The position numbers and the translations under genes are program-made. From positions 1 to 21,557 of the IMG/VR virus record IMGVR_UViG_3300020448_000050: a stretch of 21,557 nucleotides of DNA; one strand, given 5' to 3'. Every line of letters begins with the position of its first letter. Positions within the stretch are counted from its first letter, which is position 1. Shown in pieces: positions 1 through 7,611 of the stretch. The notes under the pieces are model-generated. The model was not told the DNA's origin, did no database searches, and saw nothing but the letters and a program-made list of their open reading frames with translations. Source of the stretch: a virus.

Positions 1-135
1 TATGAAGTATCTGAAGAGGGAGAACTCATACCATTTCCTAAGCATAGTTCACAACGTGACATCTTCTTGACATCTGATGTAATTTTGACTATACTAGAAC
101 CTAGTCAAACTTTGTTGGACAAGTATAACGCATGA
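1..135 (+). CDS. C-terminal end of an unidentified protein (5' truncated)
   Basis: Frame 1 is open from the first base and ends in a TGA that overlaps the gp43 ATG (ATGA), giving the last 44 residues of a protein. The visible tail is acidic to neutral, with the segments EEGELIPFPKH and LEPSQTLLDKYNA, and shows no motif I can assign. The tight overlap with the polymerase gene and the normal codon use support a real gene in the same transcription unit. In T4 the gene before 43 is regA, but I cannot show that this tail is RegA, so the product stays unknown. Confidence 0.7.
   Translation, partial: YEVSEEGELIPFPKHSSQRDIFLTSDVILTILEPSQTLLDKYNA
67..95 (+). promoter_or_regulatory. Sigma70-type promoter in front of gp43
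   Basis: A perfect -35 (TTGACA, 67-72) is followed after 17 bases by TATACT (90-95), 11 of 12 consensus positions at optimal spacing. It lies inside the 3' end of the preceding gene. Transcription would start near base 102, about 30 bases before the polymerase ATG. Use by host sigma70 RNA polymerase as an early promoter is inferred. Confidence 0.6.
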
Positions 136-2612
136 GTAAGTTCTATACGAACATTCAGTTAGCGGGTGATACAATTCTATATCGAGGGTACGAAGACGGA
201 AAATCAATCCAGTTTCGTACCCATTTTTCTCCTACATTATATGTGACATCTAATCGTCCAGAGAAGATGAAAACTCTTACAGGAAAGTATGTCAGACCTG
301 TAGATTTTCAAACTGCCAGAGAAGCAAGAGAGTTTATCAAAACATACAATGGTGTAGAAAAGTTTGAGGTTCATGGGTATGAACGTTTTGTGTATCAGTA
401 TATCAGGAAAGAGTTTTCTGATGAGGTTGATTACCACATTGACCAGATGAAAATCTATGCATTGGATATTGAGGTTCAATGTGAGAATGGATTCCCTGAT
501 GTAGAGGCAGCAGCAGAAGAAATGCTTTCTATCACCATCAAAGATATGGTGTCTAAGAAGTTTTATATCTGGGCAGTTCGTGAATTTGAAACAGAACACG
601 AACACTACATATATGATAGTGAAAGAGATATGCTCAAGGGTTTTCTTGAGTGGTGGGTACAACACACACCAGATATCTTGACAGGATGGAATGTTAACCT
701 GTATGATGTACCATACATAGCCAGAAGGTTAAATAGAATATTAGGGGAAAAGTGGATGAGGTCTCTCTCACCTTGGAACCGTGCAAACGAGAGGGAAATT
801 TATGTGCAGGGACGTAAGAATTATGCTTATGATGTCAGTGGGATTAATATTCTTGACTACCTCGATCTTTATCGCAAGTTCACTTATAGTAACCAAGAAT
901 CCTACAGACTTGATCACATCGCTTTTGTCGAGTTGGGACAAAGAAAACTTGACCATAGTGAGTATGAGAATTTTAAAGACTTCTATACAAGAGATTGGCA
1001 AAAGTTTATAGAATATAACATCCAAGACGTTGAGTTGATTGACAGATTAGAAGACAAGATGAAGTTGCTAGAACTAGCAATTACTATGTCTTATGATGCT
1101 AAGGTAAACTTTGAAGATGTTTACTCACAGGTAAGAATGTGGGATACAATGATCTTCAACTATCTTGCTGATAAAAATATTGTGCCACCTCCTCGTAAAG
1201 GTGCTAGAAAGGATGAGAAATATGCAGGTGCATATGTAAAAGAACCTGTGCCTGGCAAATATGATTGGGTTGTATCCTTCGATCTTAATAGTCTATATCC
1301 TCATCTCATTATGCAATACAACATATCTCCTGAGACACTCTGGGAGACTCGACATCCTAGTGCAAGTGTTGATAAGTTATTGAATCAAGAGATAGATCTA
1401 TCAGGTGAGTTTGCTGTATGTGCTAATGGTGCACAATATCGTAAAGATATAAGAGGTTTCTTGCCTGAGATGATGGAAAAGATATACACTGAACGTGTCG
1501 TCTATAAGAAGAAAATGATACAGGCACAGAAACAGTATGAAAATTCGCCCACTAAACAATTAGAAAAAGATATAAGTAAGTTCAACAATATCCAGATGGC
1601 AAGAAAGATTCAATTAAACTCTGCCTATGGTGCTGTTGGCAATCAGTATTTTAGGTACTATAATCTATTGAATGCTGAAGCAATCACATTATCTGGTCAG
1701 GTATCAATCCGTTGGATTGAGAATAAAATGAACCAGAAGATGAACAAAATACTAAAAACGGAGGATGTTGATTATGTCATTGCTAGTGATACTGATAGTA
1801 TCTACCTCAATTTGGGTCCTCTGGTCGAGGGTGTATACAAGGGGAGAGAAGAAACTGATGAAGTCATTGTTGGGTTCATTGATAAGGTCTGTTCGATGGA
1901 ACTTGAGCCTTATATTGAGAGTTCTTATGAAGCGTTGGCAAAGTACGTAAACGCATACGATCAAAAGATGTTTATGAAACGTGAGACCATTGCTAATAAA
2001 GGTATATGGACAGCGAAAAAGAGATACATCTTAAACGCATGGGATATAGAAGGTGTAAGATTTGCTGAACCTAAACTAAAAGTCATGGGTATTGAAGCGG
2101 TCAAATCATCCACACCAGGTGCTTGTCGTGACAAAATTAAAGAGTGTCTCAAGGTCATCATGAATAATGATGAAGAAGATGCACAAGAGTTTATTGCACA
2201 ATTCAGAGAGCAGTTTAATGAATTGCCCATAGAAGACATAGCATTTCCTAGAGGATGTAATGGGATAAATAAGTGGGCGAACAAATCCAGTATCTATAGT
2301 AAAGGTACACCCATTCACGTGCGTGGTGCATTACTATACAATTACCATAATACAAAACAACGATTGACTCACAAGTATCCCCTGATTCAAGATGGTGAAA
2401 AGATAAAATTCATTTATCTAAAGACACCTAACAAGATATCAGAAAATGTTATTTCGTTTCCAAATACTTTTCCTAAGGAATTTGGACTTGACAAACAGGT
2501 GGACTATGAACTACAATTTAGTAAGAGTTTCTTGGAGCCAATAAAAGTTATTATGGATACTATTGGGTGGAAACCTGAGAAGATCGCATCACTTGAATTT
2601 TTATTTGGATGA
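132..2612 (+). CDS. 43: DNA polymerase, family B (T4 gp43-like)
   Basis: Replicative phage DNA polymerase with 3'-5' proofreading, 826 aa (T4 gp43 is 898). All core motifs are visible. Exo I is LDIE (D112, E114), Exo II is TGWNVNLYDVPY (D192) and Exo III is YNIQD (Y295, D299). Pol A is SFDLNSLYP (D384), Pol B is RKIQLNSAYG (about 491-500), Pol C is SDTDS (D553, D555), followed by a KKRY element. The C terminus [11 protein letters not shown] closely matches the T4 tail that docks on the gp45 sliding clamp, so the protein is full length and probably clamp-dependent. The start overlaps the upstream stop (ATGA). A sigma70-like promoter lies about 37 bases upstream. uvsX, gp41 and gp61 elsewhere in the window complete the T4-type replisome context. 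Confidence 0.98.
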   Translation: MSKFYTNIQLAGDTILYRGYEDGKSIQFRTHFSPTLYVTSNRPEKMKTLTGKYVRPVDFQTAREAREFIKTYNGVEKFEVHGYERFVYQYIRKEFSDEVDYHIDQMKIYALDIEVQCENGFPDVEAAAEEMLSITIKDMVSKKFYIWAVREFETEHEHYIYDSERDMLKGFLEWWVQHTPDILTGWNVNLYDVPYIARRLNRILGEKWMRSLSPWNRANEREIYVQGRKNYAYDVSGINILDYLDLYRKFTYSNQESYRLDHIAFVELGQRKLDHSEYENFKDFYTRDWQKFIEYNIQDVELIDRLEDKMKLLELAITMSYDAKVNFEDVYSQVRMWDTMIFNYLADKNIVPPPRKGARKDEKYAGAYVKEPVPGKYDWVVSFDLNSLYPHLIMQYNISPETLWETRHPSASVDKLLNQEIDLSGEFAVCANGAQYRKDIRGFLPEMMEKIYTERVVYKKKMIQAQKQYENSPTKQLEKDISKFNNIQMARKIQLNSAYGAVGNQYFRYYNLLNAEAITLSGQVSIRWIENKMNQKMNKILKTEDVDYVIASDTDSIYLNLGPLVEGVYKGREETDEVIVGFIDKVCSMELEPYIESSYEALAKYVNAYDQKMFMKRETIANKGIWTAKKRYILNAWDIEGVRFAEPKLKVMGIEAVKSSTPGACRDKIKECLKVIMNNDEEDAQEFIAQFREQFNELPIEDIAFPRGCNGINKWANKSSIYSKGTPIHVRGALLYNYHNTKQRLTHKYPLIQDGEKIKFIYLKTPNKISENVISFPNTFPKEFGLDKQVDYELQFSKSFLEPIKVIMDTIGWKPEKIASLEFLFG
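2488..2517 (+). promoter_or_regulatory. Candidate sigma70-type promoter before the 52-aa gene and uvsX
   Basis: TTGACA (2488-2493), an 18-base spacer, then TACAAT (2512-2517), inside the 3' end of gp43. The next gene starts 92 bases downstream. The spacing is one longer than ideal, and similar matches occur inside gp43 with no gene behind them, so this is a moderate call. Confidence 0.4.
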
Positions 2613-2767
2613 AAAAGTACAGAGTCGAATATCAAAAAACATTCGGCACACCTAAAAAGGAGCATCAGATATTCGATGATATATCTGAAGCAAAATGGTT
2701 TGAGCGTGCCATGAAACGTTCTAATTTTATAACATGGTTTTATGAATTTTCTGAAGGACATAGCTAA
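2609..2767 (+). CDS. Small hypothetical protein, 52 aa
   Basis: A short open frame starts with an ATG overlapping the gp43 stop (ATGA), runs 52 codons and ends at TAA 2765-2767, 26 bases inside uvsX. The protein begins [13 protein letters not shown] and is rich in Lys, Glu and aromatic residues, including [19 protein letters not shown], with no signal peptide and no recognisable motif. Without it the 129 bases between gp43 and uvsX would be empty, which would be unusual in this packed genome. A small ORF here fits my memory of related cyanophages. Function unknown. Confidence 0.7.
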   Translation: MKKYRVEYQKTFGTPKKEHQIFDDISEAKWFERAMKRSNFITWFYEFSEGHS

Positions 2768-3752
2768 GGAGATTGGTAATGATTACGCATCATTAGTCTC
2801 TGAAGGTGTATCTGCAGGTGACACTGCAGGATATATTGACACAGGTTCTTATATCTTTAATGCTTTATTATCAGGATCAATCTATGGAGGTATTCCTAAT
2901 AATAAAATAACTGCTATAGCAGGTGAGACATCTACAGGTAAAACATTCTTTTGCCTTGGTATGGTTCAACATTTCTTAGAGTCTAATCCTGATGCAGGTG
3001 TCATATACTTTGAGTCTGAGTCTGCTATATCTAAGCAGATGATTGAAGACAGAGGTATAGATTCTAATCGTATGCTACTTGTTCCTGTAACAACGGTACA
3101 AGAATTTAGATTACAAGCAATCAAAATATTAGATAAATATAACGATCAGACTGCTAAAGAACGCAAACCCTTAATGTTTGTTTTAGATTCTCTCGGTATG
3201 TTATCAACTTCTAAGGAAGTAGAGGACTCTGAGGCAGGTAAAGAGACACGAGATATGACTCGTGCTCAAGTTGTTAAATCAATCTTTCGTGTGCTAACCC
3301 TCAAATTAGGTAAAGCAAACGTGCCTTTAATCGTCACCAACCATACATACGATGTAGTTGGTGCATATATTCCAACTAAAGAAATGGGAGGTGGAAGTGG
3401 ACTCAAGTATGCTGCAAGCACAATTGTATATCTATCAAAGAAGAAGGAAAAAGATGGTAAGGAGGTTATTGGAAATATTATCAAATGCAAAACCGCCAAG
3501 TCCAGACTAACAAAGGAGAACTCAGATGTTGAAACCAGATTATATTATGATCGTGGATTGGACAGGTATTACGGATTATTGGAGTTGGGTGAAAAACATG
3601 GAGTTTTTGAACGCAAAGGAAATAGGATCGTTGTTGGTGATAGCAGTGTATATCCTTCTGCAATACTTAAGGATCCAGATAAATATTTCACGAAAGAAAT
3701 AATGAGTAAGATAGACGAAGCTGCTGCTAAAGAGTTTCGCTATGGCAACTAA
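2742..3752 (+). CDS. uvsX: UvsX, RecA-like recombinase
   Basis: Strand-exchange ATPase of the T4 recombination/repair pathway, 336 aa. It coats ssDNA and drives D-loop formation for recombination-dependent replication. The Walker A motif is GETSTGKT (61-68), the likely catalytic glutamate lies in ESES (about 91-94), and Walker B is LMFVLD (144-149). A RecA-type L2/ATP-cap region follows ([12 protein letters not shown] and [12 protein letters not shown]). The ATG at 2742 has no clear Shine-Dalgarno and lies inside the preceding small ORF, but the N-terminus [17 protein letters not shown] reads as expected for this family, and the nearby ATG at 2779 is out of frame. The gene overlaps the following oxygenase by 11 bases, which suggests translational coupling. 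Confidence 0.95.
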   Translation: MNFLKDIAKEIGNDYASLVSEGVSAGDTAGYIDTGSYIFNALLSGSIYGGIPNNKITAIAGETSTGKTFFCLGMVQHFLESNPDAGVIYFESESAISKQMIEDRGIDSNRMLLVPVTTVQEFRLQAIKILDKYNDQTAKERKPLMFVLDSLGMLSTSKEVEDSEAGKETRDMTRAQVVKSIFRVLTLKLGKANVPLIVTNHTYDVVGAYIPTKEMGGGSGLKYAASTIVYLSKKKEKDGKEVIGNIIKCKTAKSRLTKENSDVETRLYYDRGLDRYYGLLELGEKHGVFERKGNRIVVGDSSVYPSAILKDPDKYFTKEIMSKIDEAAAKEFRYGN

Positions 3753-4308
3753 ATTAATTGACTATGTTAGAACGTATTCTGGTGTTCTTAGTAAATCAGT
3801 ATGTGATACAATCATCAAGAACTTTGATGAGTCCGACAGCATATACACTGATAGAGGGCAGCGACCAAGTTTCAGAGAACTAAATATTTCTCAGAGATAT
3901 CATGCAAAAGATCCCAAGTGGGTTGCTGAACAGAACCTGTTGATTGATATATTTGACGAGTGCATGGACAAATATATGGAGGAACTGGATTTAGGTCCTG
4001 ACTTTCCTGCCAAATATTCATACGAAGAGTTTCGTATGAAGATGTATGAAAATAATAATTATGACCAATTCAAGGATCACGTTGATGTGCAAGACTATGC
4101 GTCTGCTCGTAGATTTCTAGTCGGTTTTTTATATCTCAATGATGTTAAAGAAGGAGGAGAGACATCATTTCCTAAACTAAACTTTGACATTTCTGCCAAG
4201 TGTGGTACAATACTTTTATTCCCACCAACATGGCAATACAGACACGCAGGTAAAGCACCTGTATCTAACAACAAATATATTGTTGGCACTTATTTACATT
4301 ACACATGA
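3742..4308 (+). CDS. 2-oxoglutarate/Fe(II)-dependent oxygenase (prolyl-4-hydroxylase-like)
   Basis: Predicted non-heme iron dioxygenase of 188 aa. The double-stranded beta-helix core carries the iron facial triad H113-x-D115 (in FKDHVDVQ) and distal H168 (in QYRHAGKAP). Lys178, exactly ten residues after the distal His ([11 protein letters not shown]), fits the 2-oxoglutarate-binding lysine of prolyl-4-hydroxylases. The segment [18 protein letters not shown] is also typical of this subfamily. The N-terminal part ([20 protein letters not shown]) resembles the P4H-type entry region. It overlaps both uvsX and gp41, so it is expressed with the replication genes. The substrate is not evident; protein hydroxylation is the family's usual role, while a nucleic-acid target is only suggested by location. 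Confidence 0.9.
   Translation: MATKLIDYVRTYSGVLSKSVCDTIIKNFDESDSIYTDRGQRPSFRELNISQRYHAKDPKWVAEQNLLIDIFDECMDKYMEELDLGPDFPAKYSYEEFRMKMYENNNYDQFKDHVDVQDYASARRFLVGFLYLNDVKEGGETSFPKLNFDISAKCGTILLFPPTWQYRHAGKAPVSNNKYIVGTYLHYT
4184..4211 (+). promoter_or_regulatory. Candidate sigma70-type promoter before gp41
   Basis: TTGACA (4184-4189), a 16-base spacer and TACAAT (4206-4211) lie inside the oxygenase gene, 94 bases before the helicase start. This is 11 of 12 consensus positions. Use by host RNA polymerase is inferred. Confidence 0.45.
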
Positions 4309-5669
4309 ATTTAGAAGTCACGATTCTTAGTAATCTATGCTATCATGAGAAATATGCACGTAAGGTGCTACCTTTCTTAATGAAGGAGTACTTTACTAAT
4401 CGTGAATATAAGATTATATTCTTAGAAATTCATGAATACATTAGTCAGTATGATGCATTACCTTCTCTCAATGCCTTGAGTATAGAGTGTCAAGAACGTA
4501 CAGACTTAACTGAAGATCAATTTAAAAGTATAAAGGAGGTTTTAAGTGAGTTATCCAATGAGAAAGGCGAGTACAATTGGTTGGTTGACACTACAGAGAA
4601 ATGGTGTCAGGAGAGAGCGATTTATCTATCGCTTATGGAATCCGTTAAGATTGCTGATGGACAGGATTCAAAGAGGGATAAAGGAGCTATTCCAGAAATC
4701 CTCAGTCAAGCACTTGGAGTAAGTTTTGATCAGAATGTTGGACATGATTACATCGCAAATTCAGATGATAGATTTGATTTCTATCATAGAAAAGAAGATA
4801 AGATTCCCTTTGATCTTAGCTACTTTAATAAAATTACAAAAGGTGGACTACCTAACAAAACACTGAACGTTGCACTAGCAGGTACAGGTGTTGGTAAGTC
4901 ATTATTCATGTGCCACATGGCAGCAGCAACATTGCTACAAGGTAGAAATGTATTGTACATTACTCTTGAGATGGCAGAAGAAAAGATTGCAGAAAGGATT
5001 GATGCAAACTTATTAAATATTCCTATACAAAAACTTGCAGATCTACCTAAGGTAATGTTTGCAAGTAAGGTTAAAAATCTTTCAAAGAAAACACAAGGGA
5101 AGTTAATCATCAAAGAATACCCTACAGCAGCAGCACATGTAGGACATTTCAAATCTTTGATCAGTGACCTCGCTCTAAAGAAAAGTATTAAACCTGATAT
5201 TATCTTTATTGATTATCTAAATATTTGTGCCTCTCAGAGGTATAAAGGATCTATAGTAAACTCGTATACTTATGTTAAAGCGATCGCAGAAGAACTCCGT
5301 GGTCTTGCAGTTGAAACTAATGTACCTATCGTCTCCGCTACTCAGACGACTCGTTCTGGCTTTGGGAGTAGTGATGTTGATCTTACTGATACAAGCGAAA
5401 GTTTTGGGCTTCCCGCAACTGCTGATCTTATGTTTGCTCTTATTTCTACGGAGGAATTGGAGGAAGCGAATCAAATAATGGTCAAACAACTAAAAAATCG
5501 CTACAATGACCCTACAATTAATAAAAGATTTTGTATAGGTATTGACAGAGCGAAGATGAGGTTGTATGATGTAGAGGATACTGCACAAACAGATATAATT
5601 GATGCAGGTAATGAAGAACTTACAAAGAAGTTCACAGCAAAATCTTTTAATGAATTAAAGTATGATTGA
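4305..5669 (+). CDS. 41: Replicative DNA helicase (T4 gp41-like, DnaB family)
   Basis: Hexameric 5'-3' helicase that moves on the lagging strand and partners the gp61 primase; 454 aa. The N-terminal helical domain covers about residues 1-130. The RecA-like motor has Walker A AGTGVGKS (192-199), motif H1a YITLEMAEEKIAERID (from 218), Walker B DIIFIDYLN (298-306), motif H3 SATQ (344-347) and an arginine-finger region KQLKNR (394-399). The order and length match T4-like gp41. The start overlaps the oxygenase stop (ATGA), and the end overlaps mazG by 8 bases. The segment at about 5280-5480 is less A-rich than the rest of the gene and contains the octamer GCGATCGC (5280-5287). Confidence 0.96.
   Translation: MNLEVTILSNLCYHEKYARKVLPFLMKEYFTNREYKIIFLEIHEYISQYDALPSLNALSIECQERTDLTEDQFKSIKEVLSELSNEKGEYNWLVDTTEKWCQERAIYLSLMESVKIADGQDSKRDKGAIPEILSQALGVSFDQNVGHDYIANSDDRFDFYHRKEDKIPFDLSYFNKITKGGLPNKTLNVALAGTGVGKSLFMCHMAAATLLQGRNVLYITLEMAEEKIAERIDANLLNIPIQKLADLPKVMFASKVKNLSKKTQGKLIIKEYPTAAAHVGHFKSLISDLALKKSIKPDIIFIDYLNICASQRYKGSIVNSYTYVKAIAEELRGLAVETNVPIVSATQTTRSGFGSSDVDLTDTSESFGLPATADLMFALISTEELEEANQIMVKQLKNRYNDPTINKRFCIGIDRAKMRLYDVEDTAQTDIIDAGNEELTKKFTAKSFNELKYD
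5542..5570 (+). promoter_or_regulatory. Candidate sigma70-type promoter before mazG
   Basis: TTGACA (5542-5547), a 17-base spacer and TATGAT (5565-5570) lie within gp41, 92 bases before mazG. This is 11 of 12 consensus positions at optimal spacing. A perfect TATAAT also occurs at 5594-5599 but has no -35. Confidence 0.45.
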
Positions 5670-6063
5670 CTTTGAAAAATATACTCAGTTCGTAGACGCT
5701 GTCACGTCTGACGAGAGTAAAACAGGTGGACACTTTCAAGATCGTTTGAGAGATTTATACTCCAAAGATTTTAAATCACATAGAGCATTAACTGCTGCAC
5801 TCGGACTATGTGCTGAGTCAGGTGAGTTTTCAGAAATAGTAAAGAAGATACTTTTTCAAGGTAAACCAGTTAGTCAAGAGAATCTATTTCATATGAAACG
5901 TGAACTAGGTGACATCATGTGGTATTTTATTCAAGCATGTATTGCTTTAGACATTACACCAGAAGAAGTCATTGAAATGAATGTAGACAAACTCAAGAAA
6001 AGATATCCTGGTGGTGAGTTTGACGTACATTATTCGGAAAACCGACTGGTAGGAGATGTTTAA
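5662..6063 (+). CDS. mazG: MazG-like nucleoside triphosphate pyrophosphohydrolase
   Basis: All-alpha NTP pyrophosphohydrolase, 133 aa, single MazG domain. The metal-binding signature ExxE...ExxD is present as E52/E55 (AESGEFSEIVKK) and E81/D84 (MKRELGDIMWY), followed by the helix EEVIEMNVDKLKKRYPGGEFD common in phage members. The family cleaves (d)NTPs to NMP and PPi. Cyanophage MazG was long proposed to act on ppGpp; later biochemistry, as I recall it, favours dNTP substrates. Either way, its place next to replication genes and upstream of nrdA/B in the same window fits nucleotide-pool control. It overlaps gp41 by 8 bases and shares its stop with the next start (TAATG). Confidence 0.92.
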   Translation: MIDFEKYTQFVDAVTSDESKTGGHFQDRLRDLYSKDFKSHRALTAALGLCAESGEFSEIVKKILFQGKPVSQENLFHMKRELGDIMWYFIQACIALDITPEEVIEMNVDKLKKRYPGGEFDVHYSENRLVGDV

Positions 6064-6143
6064 TGACTCAGTTGATTTCCGTATGTCTTATAATTAGTAT
6101 CGTAATAACACTATACATTTTAAAAATTTATAACCCACACTAA
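6063..6143 (+). CDS. 26-aa putative membrane miniprotein
   Basis: The ATG overlaps the mazG TAA by one base (TAATG), and the 26-codon frame ends at TAA 6141-6143, one base before the next gene's ATG. The peptide is a single hydrophobic helix (LISVCLIISIVITLYILKIY, about residues 4-23) with a short N terminus and a polar NPH tail, as expected for a single-pass inner-membrane microprotein. The precise fit between two genes is the main evidence for coding. There is no homologue I can name. A role in membrane perturbation, superinfection exclusion or modulation of a host membrane complex is possible but unsupported. Confidence 0.6.
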   Translation: MTQLISVCLIISIVITLYILKIYNPH

Positions 6144-6144
6144 G

Positions 6145-6348
6145 ATGGCACTCTCACAACAAGTATCAGATTCATTAGATGAAGCAAAGGCAAATTTAAG
6201 AAATGCTCTTGCTTGGTCAGCAAGAACTGAAGAACCATATATCAGTAAGCACATTGCAGATATATTATTATCAATAGACACTATCAAAGAAACACATCAA
6301 TATCTTTCTAACATTAAAGATATAATGGGAGAACGTGAAGATAAATAA
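6145..6348 (+). CDS. Conserved small hypothetical protein, 67 aa
   Basis: A 67-aa, predicted all-helical soluble protein (MALSQQVSDSLDEAKANLRN at the start, then ISKHIADILLSIDTIKETHQYLSNI). It starts one base after the stop of the 26-aa ORF, and its codon use matches the neighbours. I recognise it only as resembling a small helical protein seen next to mazG/gp41 in related marine T4-like phages. No catalytic or binding motif is visible. Two amphipathic helices suggest it acts as a small oligomer or adaptor. Confidence 0.8.
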   Translation: MALSQQVSDSLDEAKANLRNALAWSARTEEPYISKHIADILLSIDTIKETHQYLSNIKDIMGEREDK

Positions 6349-6360
6349 TTAGAAAGTTCA

Positions 6361-7533
6361 ATGGCTACAAACGCTATAGAGACAGCAAAGCAAGAGAATG
6401 GATCAAAATTATTTTTTGAATCTGTAATTGAGAAAAATAAAGAACCTACATCAGGAGAGATGAAAAAGGTTTATGAAGGTTATGGTGCTGAGTGGAAAGA
6501 AACATATAGAAAACAAACTAATGCACTTAAGAAATTTTTAGGTGGTAGTAGAGGGTATGAATACTCAAGAGATAGAGGTATTATGCCTATGATAGAAGAT
6601 ATTGCAAAGAAACAATGTGGTGTATCTGTAAAGGATCGTTGGAATCCTATGGATATTGTTATGGTAAAGAAAACTCAAAAAAGAATTGTAGAAGAAAAGA
6701 TAAAAGAACTAACAAATGTAAATGGGATGTCTAAAGAAGCAAAATTGAACGTCCTAAACATGTATATGAAAGAGACACTGAAAAATAAAACTCTTATAGG
6801 TGTATCATTGAAAGCTATATCAAAAAATAAAAGAACTGCTACCGCAGAGGTGGCAAATGCAAATGGAAAAGCATCTCCTGTTTCATTAGATTTAATCCCC
6901 AAGTCTCTTAAATGTAATCTAACCTTAGGTAAGAAAAAAAATTTTTTATTTGATACTGGTGAACTTGGTTTTGATATAGAGACAACTAAAGGTGGGAAGG
7001 TTCATGGACAATCTAGAAACTTTCAATACTCTAAAGCAAGAAATTTAGTACAAACTGACCTAACACCAAAGGGAAAAGATGCAGGTGCTAAACTTGGAAA
7101 AGTATCAAGTGTTGCATTAGAACAAATCTTAAAAGATTTAGGATTAAAAAGACCAGAATCTGCATCAAAACATAGAATGATACCTCCTGTAGGTAAGTGG
7201 CAAAAGAGTCAAATTGATTACTGGATAGATTTATATAAAAAATTAAAGTTATCTAATATGATAGATCTTGGTGAGGTTGCAGTATATGAAAATAGTCAGA
7301 AGATAGCAGAAGGTATTGAAGAAGTAATGGCATACGCTATAACTTATGAAACAAATGAGGCAGACAGAAGTTCTGGTGGTAGATTTTCTTCTAAGTTAAT
7401 TGCTATGGAGTGGGCACATATATGGGTACAGATTGCAAAGAAAAAGAAAATGTCACAGTGGTGTACAGCACTATACTATGGTGCTAAAAAAGAATTCGGT
7501 AGTAGCAACGGTCCTTTCTTAAAAATTTATTGA
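6361..7533 (+). CDS. Hypothetical protein, 390 aa, possible PD-(D/E)XK-like fold
   Basis: No family is firmly recognised. The central part has WNPMDIVMVKK (94-104, D98) and, after a helical stretch, LIGVSLKAI (145-153, S149-L-K151). This D...[E/S]xK arrangement on two predicted strands, preceded by an N/P-x-D turn, resembles the core of PD-(D/E)XK nucleases and related phage proteins, with Ser replacing the usual Glu/Gln. The N-terminal 90 residues are helical and charged; the C-terminal half (WQKSQIDYWIDLYKKLKL onward) is mostly helical. The gene is more A-rich (many AAA and ATA codons) than gp41 or nrdA, and 12 bases separate it from the 67-aa gene. It could be a nuclease or anti-host factor, or a structural protein with a chance motif. 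Confidence 0.8.
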   Translation: MATNAIETAKQENGSKLFFESVIEKNKEPTSGEMKKVYEGYGAEWKETYRKQTNALKKFLGGSRGYEYSRDRGIMPMIEDIAKKQCGVSVKDRWNPMDIVMVKKTQKRIVEEKIKELTNVNGMSKEAKLNVLNMYMKETLKNKTLIGVSLKAISKNKRTATAEVANANGKASPVSLDLIPKSLKCNLTLGKKKNFLFDTGELGFDIETTKGGKVHGQSRNFQYSKARNLVQTDLTPKGKDAGAKLGKVSSVALEQILKDLGLKRPESASKHRMIPPVGKWQKSQIDYWIDLYKKLKLSNMIDLGEVAVYENSQKIAEGIEEVMAYAITYETNEADRSSGGRFSSKLIAMEWAHIWVQIAKKKKMSQWCTALYYGAKKEFGSSNGPFLKIY

Positions 7534-7581
7534 GGACACTTATCAAACTGTCCACTATGACTCGCATTAGACATGAAAACC

Positions 7582-7590
7582 TGTTATAAT
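7582..7590 (+). promoter_or_regulatory. Extended -10 promoter (TGTTATAAT)
   Basis: A perfect extended -10 (TGnTATAAT) lies in the 78-base spacer before the ligase-like gene. No -35 match is found at 16-18 bases, as is common for extended -10 promoters. Transcription would start near 7597, leaving a leader of about 15 bases before the ATG at 7612 and making the upstream in-frame ATGs (7573, 7591) unusable from this promoter. Confidence 0.55.
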
Positions 7591-7611
7591 ATGGATATAA
7601 GACAGGATGAC

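Noticed and set aside
678-707. TTGACA with 18-base spacer and TATGAT inside gp43
   Set aside because: A good sigma70 match but no gene starts downstream for nearly 2 kb; treated as background and as a measure of noise for the promoter calls.
1636-1664. TTGGCA with 17-base spacer and TATAAT inside gp43
   Set aside because: No gene start follows nearby; it lies over the conserved Pol B motif codons.
6340-6347. GATAAATA as a late promoter for the 390-aa gene
   Set aside because: Not the exact TATAAATA, overlaps the end of the 67-aa gene, and leaves almost no leader; GATAAATA/GATAAATAT is also common inside coding sequence as Asp-Lys-Tyr codons.
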